The notes under the pieces: model-generated
What the model saw: the letters and a program-made list of their open reading frames with translations, nothing else
What the model was told of the DNA's origin: nothing
The model's database searches: none
Shown here: positions 1-6,945 of the stretch, one piece after another
How the letters are laid out: each line of letters starts with the position of its first letter
Numbering within the stretch: the first letter of the stretch is position 1
Made by a program: the position numbers and the translations under genes
Source of the DNA: Merdivivens faecigallinarum
GTDB taxonomy: Bacteria > Bacteroidota > Bacteroidia > Bacteroidales > UBA932
Direction: 5' to 3'
DNA length: 25,411 nucleotides
NCBI GenBank assembly: GCA_017695055.1
Contig: JADILY010000140.1
Location: forward strand, 1-25,411

Positions 1-1
1 C

Positions 2-388
2 CACCTCATAGGCATGGCCAGGATGCTGACGGAACGCTTCGGAGGAATCATACCGGAAGATGTGGAAACCATGCAGCAACTGCCGGGAGTGGGACGGAAA
101 ACGGCCAATGTCGTCGCCTCCATCATCTACCGCAAACCCGTCATCGCTGTAGACACCCATGTATTCAGGGTAGCCCGCCGTATCGGACTTTCGGACGGCA
201 AGACCGTGGAAGCCGTCGAAGCCGACCTCACGGCCGGATTTCCGGAAAGACTGCGCGCCGATGCCCATCACTGGCTCATCCTCCACGGACGTTACGTCTG
301 CACGGCCCGCAAGCCGAAATGCGACGGATGCGGCATCTCGGCGTATTGCAGGGAGCACAAAAAGGCCGGTCCGGCGGACCGGCCTTAA
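2..388 (+). CDS. nth: Endonuclease III, C-terminal part (5' end outside window)
   Basis: This is a DNA glycosylase/AP lyase of base-excision repair that removes oxidised pyrimidines. The reading frame is open from base 2 and no start codon is needed, so the gene begins upstream of the window; about 128 C-terminal residues are present. The helix-hairpin-helix motif with the catalytic lysine is visible (LPGVGRKTANV), followed by the catalytic aspartate in VDTHVFRVARR and the conserved HHWLILHGR segment. The four cysteines of the [4Fe-4S] cluster have the canonical C-x6-C-x2-C-x5-C spacing (CTARKPKCDGCGISAYC). The last codons and the stop are made of a perfect 11-bp inverted repeat that also serves the convergent glnS gene as a terminator. 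The family assignment is secure. Confidence 0.96.
   Translation, partial: HLIGMARMLTERFGGIIPEDVETMQQLPGVGRKTANVVASIIYRKPVIAVDTHVFRVARRIGLSDGKTVEAVEADLTAGFPERLRADAHHWLILHGRYVCTARKPKCDGCGISAYCREHKKAGPADRP
359..386 (-). terminator. Rho-independent terminator of glnS, inside the 3' end of nth
   Basis: A perfect 11-bp stem (AAGGCCGGTCC, 362-372, against GGACCGGCCTT, 376-386) closes a 3-base loop. Read on the minus strand the stem ends in TT and is followed by TTT (361-359), giving a U-run of five, as expected for a terminator of glnS, which stops 26 bases earlier. On the plus strand there is no U-run after the hairpin, so any action on nth would be weaker. The right arm overlaps the nth stop codon. 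Confidence 0.8.
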
Positions 389-411
389 GCCGCTTAGCTT
401 GTTGTTCCTGA

Positions 412-2091
412 CTATTCTATTTTAAAGGAATCCTTCAATGTCGTGGTCCTGTTGAACACAGCCTTTTCAGGAGTGGAATCAGGGTCCTTGAAGAAATAGC
501 CTATACGCTCGAACTGCACGGCGATGCCGGACGTGTCGTCGAGCAATGCCGGCTCGGCATAGGCCTCCTGTACCAGAAGCGAATCCGGATTAAGATAATC
601 CTTGTAATCCTTGCCTTCAGGAATCTGACCCATCTGCGCCTCCGTAAAGAGCTTGTCGTAAATGCGGGCTTCCACTTTTACGGCATGAGGCACCGAAACC
701 CAGTGTATGGTTCCCTTCACCTTGCGCCATTCGCCTCCTCCCGGTTTCGAAGCCGGATCATGCGTGCATCTGAGTTCCACTATATTGCCTTCGGAGTCCT
801 TGACGACCTCCTCGCATTTTACTATATAGGCATATTTCAGACGTACCTCCCCGCCCGGACGGAGCCGGAAATATTTCTTCGGAGGTTCTTCCATGAAATC
901 GTCGCGGTCAATGTAAAGCTCGCCGCTGAAAGGAACACGGCGGAAAGGCCCGTCAGGTGATGCAGGGTTCAGCGGGACTTCAAACCATTCCACCTTGCCC
1001 GGTTCCCAATCGGTCAGGGTCAGTTTCACAGGGTCAAGCACTGCCATATAACGGTTAGAACGCTCGTTCAGGTCCTGCCTTACGCACCATTCCATCAACT
1101 GCAAGTCTATTATGTTTTCGCGTTTGGCCACACCTACCTTGTCGGCGAACATGCGTATGCTCTCAGGGGTGTAACCGCGCCTGCGTATGCCGCAGATGGT
1201 CGGCATGCGCGGGTCGTCCCAACCGCTGACATAACCGTTCTTCACGAGTTCCAGCAACTTGCGCTTGCTCATGACGGTATATGTAAGGTTCAGACGGGCG
1301 AATTCGTACTGATGCGAAGGGAAAATCCCCAGTTTTTCTATGAACCAGTCGTACAGGGGCCTGTGTACGTCGAATTCCAGAGTACATATCGAGTGGGTGA
1401 TGTGCTCTATCGAGTCGCACTGCCCATGGGCGAAATCGTACATCGGATATATGCACCATTTGTCCCCGGTACGGTGGTGCGAAGTATGGATGATCCTATA
1501 CATCAGAGGATCCCTGAAAAGCATGTTCGGATGCGCCATGTCGATTTTCGCACGGAGCACCTTCTCGCCATCGGCGTATTTTCCATCGCGCATCTCCCTG
1601 AAAATGCGCAGGTTTTCCTCGACAGAACGGTTCCTGTACGGGCTTTCAATTCCCGGAGTGCTCACCGTGCCCCTTCCGGCGCGTATTTCTTCCTGAGACT
1701 GGTCGTCCACGTAAGCAAGGCCTTTCCTTATCAGGTCTTCAGCCCATTCGTACAACTGCTCGAAATAATCTGATGCATAGTACTCGCCGGCCCACTCGAA
1801 ACCGAGCCATTTTATATCCTCCTTGATCGAATCCACATATTCGGTATCTTCTTTTACGGGATTCGTGTCATCGAAACGCAGGTTGGTCCGTCCTCCGTAT
1901 TTTTTCGCAAGACCGAAATTCAGGCAGATGCTCTTGGCGTGCCCGATATGCAGGTACCCGTTGGGCTCCGGAGGGAAACGGGTCATTATGCTCTCGTATT
2001 TTCCTGAGGCGAGGTCGTTCTCGATGATTTCTTCAATGAAATTAAGGTTACGCGGTTCGACGGCATTCATGCCGGCAGTCTCATCAGTCAT
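412..2091 (-). CDS. glnS: Glutaminyl-tRNA synthetase
   Basis: This is a class I aminoacyl-tRNA synthetase charging tRNA-Gln with glutamine, 559 residues from the chosen start, the normal length. The HIGH signature is at about residues 48-51 (YLHIGHAK) and the KMSKS-like loop at about 273-277 (VMSKRK). The two C-terminal beta-barrel anticodon-binding domains follow. The reading frame can be extended upstream to a TTG at 2121, but that codon lies in the predicted -7 promoter box, so the ATG at 2091 (MTDETAG) is the better start. The gene is transcribed divergently from yicC and ends at a hairpin terminator inside nth. No Shine-Dalgarno sequence is evident, which is normal in this phylum. Confidence 0.97.
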   Translation of the reverse strand: MTDETAGMNAVEPRNLNFIEEIIENDLASGKYESIMTRFPPEPNGYLHIGHAKSICLNFGLAKKYGGRTNLRFDDTNPVKEDTEYVDSIKEDIKWLGFEWAGEYYASDYFEQLYEWAEDLIRKGLAYVDDQSQEEIRAGRGTVSTPGIESPYRNRSVEENLRIFREMRDGKYADGEKVLRAKIDMAHPNMLFRDPLMYRIIHTSHHRTGDKWCIYPMYDFAHGQCDSIEHITHSICTLEFDVHRPLYDWFIEKLGIFPSHQYEFARLNLTYTVMSKRKLLELVKNGYVSGWDDPRMPTICGIRRRGYTPESIRMFADKVGVAKRENIIDLQLMEWCVRQDLNERSNRYMAVLDPVKLTLTDWEPGKVEWFEVPLNPASPDGPFRRVPFSGELYIDRDDFMEEPPKKYFRLRPGGEVRLKYAYIVKCEEVVKDSEGNIVELRCTHDPASKPGGGEWRKVKGTIHWVSVPHAVKVEARIYDKLFTEAQMGQIPEGKDYKDYLNPDSLLVQEAYAEPALLDDTSGIAVQFERIGYFFKDPDSTPEKAVFNRTTTLKDSFKIE

Positions 2092-2118
2092 AATCGAATA
2101 TTTTAACGAATAAACATG

Positions 2119-2126
2119 CAAATATA
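2119..2126 (-). promoter_or_regulatory. Predicted glnS promoter, -7 box TATATTTG
   Basis: The minus strand reads TATATTTG, matching the Bacteroidetes -7 consensus TAnnTTTG, 27 bases upstream of the glnS ATG at 2091. I see no clear TTTG -33 element at the expected 19-21 base spacing. The box lies back to back with a plus-strand box for yicC at 2140-2147. Confidence 0.55.
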
Positions 2127-2139
2127 CGCATTGTTTTCG

Positions 2140-2147
2140 TAATTTTG
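2140..2147 (+). promoter_or_regulatory. Predicted yicC promoter, -7 box TAATTTTG
   Basis: TAATTTTG matches TAnnTTTG and lies 43 bases upstream of the yicC ATG at 2191. The -33 region has no consensus TTTG and would overlap the oppositely oriented glnS -7 box, so the two divergent promoters probably compete for polymerase. Confidence 0.5.
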
Positions 2148-2190
2148 CGCGTTAATCAAAAGACGAATCAATCAAATATTCATTAGGGAC

Positions 2191-3075
2191 ATGATAAAAT
2201 CGATGACCGGATACGGAAAATCCGAATGCACAGTGAACGGGCAGAAACTCGTAATCGAAATAAGGAGCGTTAACGGGAAAAGTGCGGACATAAGCCTCAA
2301 ATCGCAGATAATACCGAAGGAGACGGAAACCGCAATCCGCTCGCTCATAGCGGAAAAACTGTACAGGGGCAACATCGATTTGTTCGTCACGGCGGACAAT
2401 TCCGCTTCGCCGGACACGAAAGAGATAAACGGAGACGTACTGGCCGCATACTGGGGCCAGTTGCGGAAACTCTCGACAAGAGAAGACCTTTCCGGACTTT
2501 TCGGCAGGCAGGACACGGGAGAGATGCTACAGGCCCTTCTGAAAATGCCGGATGTACTCGAGGTGAAAAAATTCGAGCCCGACGACGAAGGAAAACAGCA
2601 GCTGATAGCCTGCATCTCCCAGGCCGCCGACAGGCTGGACGAATACCGCACTGCCGAAGGGGCATCGATTGAAAGGGATTTCTCCACAAGGGTTTCGAAC
2701 ATCCTCGGCTTCGTGGACGAGATAGAAAAACACGAGCAGGAGCGCATATCGGCAATACGCGAGCGCATAGTTTCCAAACTCGCAGACCTCCCGGTGGACT
2801 ACGACCGCAACCGCCTCGAACAGGAACTCATCTATTATATAGAAAAACTGGACATAAACGAGGAAAAGGTAAGGCTCCGCCAGCACTGCAAATATTTCAT
2901 CGAGACTTTCAATGAAGAAAATCCGGGCAAGAAGCTCGCCTTCATCGCCCAGGAAATGGGGCGTGAAATCAACACGCTCGGCTCGAAGGCCAACCATGCC
3001 GAAATACAGAAGACCGTCGTGCGCATGAAAGACGAGCTTGAAAAAATCAAGGAGCAGACACTGAATACCTTATAA
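2191..3075 (+). CDS. yicC: YicC/YloC family endoribonuclease
   Basis: This 294-residue protein of the YicC family has the usual family length. The N-terminal signature (MIKSMTGYGKSE) and the conserved C-terminal DUF1732 region with EMGREINTLGSKAN and a terminal EKIKEQ helix are plain to see. Characterised family members are manganese-dependent endoribonucleases acting on small RNAs and mRNA in E. coli and Bacillus; the target in this organism is unknown. The middle and C-terminal part is rich in charged helices. The gene stands alone on the plus strand, divergent from glnS and convergent with the lipoprotein gene, whose stop lies only 20 bases away; I see no convincing terminator between them. 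Confidence 0.93.
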   Translation: MIKSMTGYGKSECTVNGQKLVIEIRSVNGKSADISLKSQIIPKETETAIRSLIAEKLYRGNIDLFVTADNSASPDTKEINGDVLAAYWGQLRKLSTREDLSGLFGRQDTGEMLQALLKMPDVLEVKKFEPDDEGKQQLIACISQAADRLDEYRTAEGASIERDFSTRVSNILGFVDEIEKHEQERISAIRERIVSKLADLPVDYDRNRLEQELIYYIEKLDINEEKVRLRQHCKYFIETFNEENPGKKLAFIAQEMGREINTLGSKANHAEIQKTVVRMKDELEKIKEQTLNTL

Positions 3076-3094
3076 CCGGACAGCGGCCGGCATG

Positions 3095-4006
3095 TCATCT
3101 CAACTTCGCGGCATCGATTCTGTTGCGCAGGGTGGAAGAAGCCGTGAATTTGTACAGGGAATCGCTGTAATCCAGCCATTTTTCCGCAAGTTCCGTCTGT
3201 CCGAGGATATAGCAGCCGAGGGCGCAGTTGTACGCCGCCGAAGAACTTTTCCGTATGTCTCCGGTATCGGCCTTTTTCATCCAGACCTTTATGGCTCCGG
3301 CCCAATCCATATTGAAGACCGCATTTTCGGCAGCATCCATCCATGCACCGTCATTCTCGTACAGAATGATGGTATAATACTCTTCCCTCCAGCCGGGAGC
3401 GAATGACGAAGCAATCTCGCCGCCCAATCTGAAGGCCGCGTTAGGCAAATCCTTGATGACGGCCTGCTCCATGGACTCCCTGTCCATTCCTCCCGCAACG
3501 CTCCACAGGAACGAATCGCTGAAATCGTAATTCTTCACAGTATCCGTTTCCGACATGGAATCGTAGACGGAAAGCCGCGCGGTAAACGGCAATTCCACCA
3601 CATTGGCAGAGGAAACGGCCAGTGTCCCTGTCGAGAACGAATGGAACATGAAGACGACATCGGACTCCGTGTCCATGATAAGGCCCACAATCGAGTCCTT
3701 GTCCGAATAATCCGCTCCGGCCTGCGCCTTTACATTGAAAAGCGGCATGGCATCCGCCCCGAGAAAATAATCCCCTTCCATTTCCGAAACGAAACCCTGG
3801 CTTATCTCTGCCGCCAGCAACGAATCGGCATAAGGCTCGCCGGGATAGGCATAAACCACGGATATGCTTTTTCCCGAAAGGTTGAAACCGGACTCCGAAG
3901 GTTCGCTCCGCTCCATGACGAAACGGTATGAGGCAGGCCCGCATGAAACGGCAAGCGACAAGGCCGCCACGCAGAACGCAATTTTCGCAAATATTTTCTT
4001 CCCCAT
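3095..4006 (-). CDS. Predicted lipoprotein with tetratricopeptide-like C-terminus, DUF6340-like
   Basis: From the ATG at 4006 this is a 303-residue protein. It opens with a lipoprotein signal (MGKKIFAKIAFCVAALSLAV followed by S-Cys22), so it should be anchored in the inner or outer membrane. The frame runs further upstream to 4072, but that extension overlaps rimO and would bury the signal peptide, so 4006 is the start. The middle has alternating hydrophobic strands (VVFMFHSFSTG). The C-terminal 80 residues carry a helical TPR-like segment (WAGAIKVWMKKA, then AAYNCALGCYILGQTELAEKW). This layout resembles DUF6340 lipoproteins of Bacteroidales; I infer that from overall form and cannot confirm it. 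The start is 10 bases after rimO, so it is probably the last gene of the DUF5606-rimO operon. No enzymatic motif is seen. Confidence 0.75.
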   Translation of the reverse strand: MGKKIFAKIAFCVAALSLAVSCGPASYRFVMERSEPSESGFNLSGKSISVVYAYPGEPYADSLLAAEISQGFVSEMEGDYFLGADAMPLFNVKAQAGADYSDKDSIVGLIMDTESDVVFMFHSFSTGTLAVSSANVVELPFTARLSVYDSMSETDTVKNYDFSDSFLWSVAGGMDRESMEQAVIKDLPNAAFRLGGEIASSFAPGWREEYYTIILYENDGAWMDAAENAVFNMDWAGAIKVWMKKADTGDIRKSSSAAYNCALGCYILGQTELAEKWLDYSDSLYKFTASSTLRNRIDAAKLR

Positions 4007-4016
4007 ATAAATTCCG

Positions 4017-5333
4017 TTAAATAATTTTTCCGTACAGGTCGTAATCGCCGGCACGGAGGATTTCCACCTCAAAAAACTTGCCTATTCTACCGGAAACGGC
4101 ACCTTCTTTTTCATCTTCGGGAATTTCGACGTATATCTCACCGTCGACTTCCGGGCTTTCATTCATTGAACGGCATACATAATATCCGTCGGCGACGGCA
4201 TCCGCAACCACGGTCGTCCTCGTTCCCACGCGGGTGGCATTGCAGGAAGCCGAAATCCCGCGCTGGAGGGACATCAGCTCATCGAGACGGCGGAGCTTTT
4301 CCTTGCGGGATACCGAATCCTTATAATTTTCAGCCCCGTATGTCCCCTCTTCCTCCGAATATGCGAAGGCTCCCATCCTTTCGAAACGCATTTCACGGAC
4401 AAAATCGAGGAGTTCGGCAAACTCCCTCTTCCCTTCTCCGGGATGCCCGACAATCAATGTCGTACGCAGCACTATTCCCGGGACCCTTTCACGGATTTTC
4501 CTTATGAGGTCCGACGTCTCCTTTCCCGTGATATTGCGGCGCATCTTCCCGAGGACCTTTGTAGAACAGTGCTGTAGGGGAATGTCGAGATACTTGCATA
4601 TCTTGGGATTCGAGGCCATCTCGTCCAAGAGGTCGTCCGGAAAGGCGTTCGGATATGAATAATGCAGCCTTATCCACCTTATGCCCGGAATTTCGGAAAG
4701 GCGGTGCAGAAGCGGTGCTATCATGCGTTTCCCATACAGGTCGAGCCCGTAATAAGTCGTATCCTGGGCAATGACTATCAGTTCGCACACTCCCTTGGCG
4801 GCCAAAAGCCGCGCCTCTTCGACAAGCTCGTCCATCGGCACGGACACATGTCTGCCGCGTATTCCCGGAATCGCACAGTATGCGCATTTGCGGTCGCAGC
4901 CTTCGGAGATTTTAAGATATGCGTAATGTCCTGGTGTGGTAAGGTAACGCTGTTGCGCCAGCGCCGGGTCGTATTGCCCGCCGAGGGCCTCCGTCATCAG
5001 GGCAAGGGCCTTGTCCGAAGCTCCGAAAAATCCGTCCACTTCTGGTATCAATCCACGCAATTCGTTCCCGTATCGCTGTGATAGGCAACCGAATACGTAG
5101 ACACGCGACGACTCCCCCCTGTTCTTCCTGTCCACCGCATCGAAAATCGCGGCGACGGATTCTTCCTTCGCATCCTGGATGAAAGCACAGGTATTGAGAA
5201 CCAGCATGTCCGCCGGCCGGCCGTCTTCCTCGGGTATGATTTCGAATGAAGCAGCCTGAAGCTGCCTCATAAGATGCTCGGAATCCACCCTGTTTTTCGA
5301 ACAGCCGAGCGTTATTACCTTTACACTGCTCAT
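4017..5333 (-). CDS. rimO: Ribosomal protein S12 methylthiotransferase RimO
   Basis: This radical-SAM methylthiotransferase adds a methylthio group to the conserved aspartate of ribosomal protein uS12. It has 438 residues, the usual length. The N-terminal MTTase domain supplies three cluster cysteines (C11 in TLGCSKNRVDSEH, C49 in NTCAF, C83 in FGCLSQR). The radical-SAM motif CDRKCAYC holds C146, C150 and C153. A C-terminal TRAM domain begins near residue 375. TLGCSKNRVDSE is typical of RimO rather than MiaB. The start codon overlaps the stop of the DUF5606 gene by four bases (ATGA), which implies translational coupling, and the lipoprotein gene follows after 10 bases. Confidence 0.96.
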   Translation of the reverse strand: MSSVKVITLGCSKNRVDSEHLMRQLQAASFEIIPEEDGRPADMLVLNTCAFIQDAKEESVAAIFDAVDRKNRGESSRVYVFGCLSQRYGNELRGLIPEVDGFFGASDKALALMTEALGGQYDPALAQQRYLTTPGHYAYLKISEGCDRKCAYCAIPGIRGRHVSVPMDELVEEARLLAAKGVCELIVIAQDTTYYGLDLYGKRMIAPLLHRLSEIPGIRWIRLHYSYPNAFPDDLLDEMASNPKICKYLDIPLQHCSTKVLGKMRRNITGKETSDLIRKIRERVPGIVLRTTLIVGHPGEGKREFAELLDFVREMRFERMGAFAYSEEEGTYGAENYKDSVSRKEKLRRLDELMSLQRGISASCNATRVGTRTTVVADAVADGYYVCRSMNESPEVDGEIYVEIPEDEKEGAVSGRIGKFFEVEILRAGDYDLYGKII

Positions 5334-5794
5334 TTACCGTCAGAAGCCCCCTCTTCGCGGGAAGCCCCGTCCTCCTCCTGTTCCCCGGAAGCATCCTCCT
5401 CTTTTCCGAAATCGAACGAAGCGTTCCTGGCGATGATATTGTACCAGTCTACCACTTTTTTCATGTGCGATACATAAAAACGGTCTCTGTCGTAATCAGG
5501 AAGCACTTCCCCGAAAAACTTTTTGAGCACGGAAGGGTCGGATTTTGAAGCGGGAGCCGGAGAGTCCCCGAGCTTTTCCTTCATTTTAAGCAGGACATCC
5601 GACAGTTTTGTTTCTCCGTCATCGGTATATATCGATATGTCTTCGAGGGCGCTGATTTTATTGTTCATGGCCACGCAGCTTCTCTTTTTAGTCTCGATGT
5701 TTTCCACCAATGCACCGGATTTCACCTGTGCGAGATAAGTATAAAGGCCGCTGAGGCCGGAAATCGAAAGCAATTTCGACAAATCTGTTTTCAT
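5330..5794 (-). CDS. DUF5606 family protein
   Basis: This is a 154-residue cytoplasmic protein. The N-terminal half matches my recollection of the Bacteroidetes DUF5606 family: LSKLLSISGLSGLYTYLAQ, then an ALVENIETKKRS strand pair and ISALEDISIYTDDGE. The family function is not known. A helical segment follows (VSHMKKVVDWYNIIARN). The last 30 residues are a low-complexity acidic tail rich in Glu, Gly, Ala and Ser, probably disordered. It is the first gene of a minus-strand operon with rimO (four-base overlap) and the lipoprotein gene, and it is divergent from the nuo operon. Confidence 0.85.
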   Translation of the reverse strand: MKTDLSKLLSISGLSGLYTYLAQVKSGALVENIETKKRSCVAMNNKISALEDISIYTDDGETKLSDVLLKMKEKLGDSPAPASKSDPSVLKKFFGEVLPDYDRDRFYVSHMKKVVDWYNIIARNASFDFGKEEDASGEQEEDGASREEGASDGK

Positions 5795-5836
5795 ACGTCA
5801 ACTGTTAGTTTCAACAATAATTTTCAATAATCGGCA

Positions 5837-5844
5837 CAAAAATA
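5837..5844 (-). promoter_or_regulatory. Predicted promoter of the DUF5606-rimO operon, -7 box TATTTTTG
   Basis: The minus strand reads TATTTTTG, fitting TAnnTTTG, 42 bases upstream of the DUF5606 ATG at 5794. No good -33 element is visible. It is back to back with the nuo promoter box at 5857-5864, the same arrangement as between glnS and yicC. Confidence 0.45.
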
Positions 5845-5856
5845 TTCTTTTTTGTG

Positions 5857-5864
5857 TAAATTTG
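5857..5864 (+). promoter_or_regulatory. Predicted nuo operon promoter, -7 box TAAATTTG
   Basis: TAAATTTG matches the Bacteroidetes -7 consensus 42 bases upstream of the nuoA ATG at 5907. Transcription would begin around 5870, giving a short AT-rich leader of about 35 bases. A clear TTTG -33 element is lacking. Confidence 0.6.
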
Positions 5865-5906
5865 CACCGCTTTTTTTCAAAAAATTTTGATAAAAATTAT
5901 AATGTT

Positions 5907-6257
5907 ATGAATTTCACATTATTGGTAGTTGTCATACTGATAGCCATAGGCTTGACCGCACTGGCCGTCGGAATAGCAAAAGCCATAGCCCCGAGGTCGT
6001 ACAATCCCCAGAAAGGCGAAGCATACGAATGCGGAATCCCTACCAAAGGAAAATCATGGATGCAGTTCAAGGTCGGTTACTATCTCTTCGCAATCCTCTT
6101 CCTCATGTTCGACGTGGAAACCGTATTCCTGTTCGCATGGGCCGTCGTAGTACAGGATTTGGGCGTATATGGCCTGATAAGCGTATTGTTCTTCCTTCTC
6201 ATACTCGTGCTCGGGCTTGCCTACGCATGGAGGAAAGGGGCGCTCGAATGGAAATGA
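5907..6257 (+). CDS. nuoA: NADH-quinone oxidoreductase subunit A
   Basis: This is a small membrane subunit of complex I, ND3 homologue, 116 residues. It has three hydrophobic segments (about residues 3-28, 55-80 and 85-108). The loop between the first two carries the hallmark YECG (Cys42), and the second membrane helix holds the acidic pair in LMFDVETVF (Asp69, Glu71). The frame opens upstream, but only the ATG at 5907 follows the predicted promoter and gives the family N-terminus, MNFTLLVV. It is the first gene of the nuo operon and lies 33 bases before nuoB. Confidence 0.96.
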   Translation: MNFTLLVVVILIAIGLTALAVGIAKAIAPRSYNPQKGEAYECGIPTKGKSWMQFKVGYYLFAILFLMFDVETVFLFAWAVVVQDLGVYGLISVLFFLLILVLGLAYAWRKGALEWK

Positions 6258-6290
6258 CATTTCGGAATATTTTATTAAAGGAGAGAAAAC

Positions 6291-6941
6291 ATGAAAAGAA
6301 GTGTCAAGATAAAGTCGATGAAATATGAGGATTTCAACGACAATGAGTATATCGAAAACATGCTCAAGGAATTGCGTGAGAACGGCACGAATGTCATAAT
6401 AGGATGTCTAGACGACGTGATAGAATGGGGGCGCAGCAACAGCCTGTGGCCTCTCACTTTCGCGACAAGCTGCTGCGGCATCGAATTCATGGCTGTCGGA
6501 GCCGCAAGATACGATTTCGCCCGTTTCGGGTTTGAAGTGACCAGGGCCTCGCCGAGACAGGCCGACTTCATCATGGTGGCAGGCACAATCACCTACAAGA
6601 TGGCACCGGTGCTCAAACGCCTCTACGACCAGATGGCAGACCCGAAATATGTGGTGGCGACAGGAGGATGCGCCATAAGCGGAGGTCCTTTCAAGAAATC
6701 ATACCACGTGGTGCAGGGAGTGGACAAGATACTTCCGGTGGACGTTTACATTCCAGGATGCCCTCCTCGCCCGGAGGCGATGCTGTACGGACTGATGCAG
6801 CTCCAAAGGAAAGTAAAGACACAGCGGTTCCTCGGAGGGCTCAACAAAGGTATCAGCGAAAAGGAATACGAAAGGCTGATGAGGGAAGAGCCTATCAAAC
6901 CGGAACAGGCTGAAAATTATGATGAATCAGGATTAGCGTAA
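6291..6941 (+). CDS. nuoB: NADH-quinone oxidoreductase subunit B
   Basis: This 216-residue peripheral subunit holds iron-sulfur cluster N2, the last electron carrier before quinone. The N2 ligands are all present: the adjacent pair Cys61-Cys62 (ATSCCGIEFM), Cys127 (GGCAISGG) and Cys157 (PGCPPRPEA). The N-terminal extension of about 40 residues and the charged C-terminal tail after the conserved core are modest. The start is supported by an AAAGGAG sequence 9 bases upstream. Its stop lies 4 bases before nuoCD. Confidence 0.97.
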   Translation: MKRSVKIKSMKYEDFNDNEYIENMLKELRENGTNVIIGCLDDVIEWGRSNSLWPLTFATSCCGIEFMAVGAARYDFARFGFEVTRASPRQADFIMVAGTITYKMAPVLKRLYDQMADPKYVVATGGCAISGGPFKKSYHVVQGVDKILPVDVYIPGCPPRPEAMLYGLMQLQRKVKTQRFLGGLNKGISEKEYERLMREEPIKPEQAENYDESGLA

Positions 6942-6945
6942 AAAT

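Noticed and set aside
2092..2121. Ten-codon N-terminal extension of glnS beginning at TTG 2121
   Set aside because: The TTG lies in the predicted -7 promoter box and the extension has no counterpart in the family.
4007..4072. 22-codon extension of the lipoprotein gene into rimO
   Set aside because: It would place the lipoprotein signal internally; ATG 4006 gives a proper lipobox.
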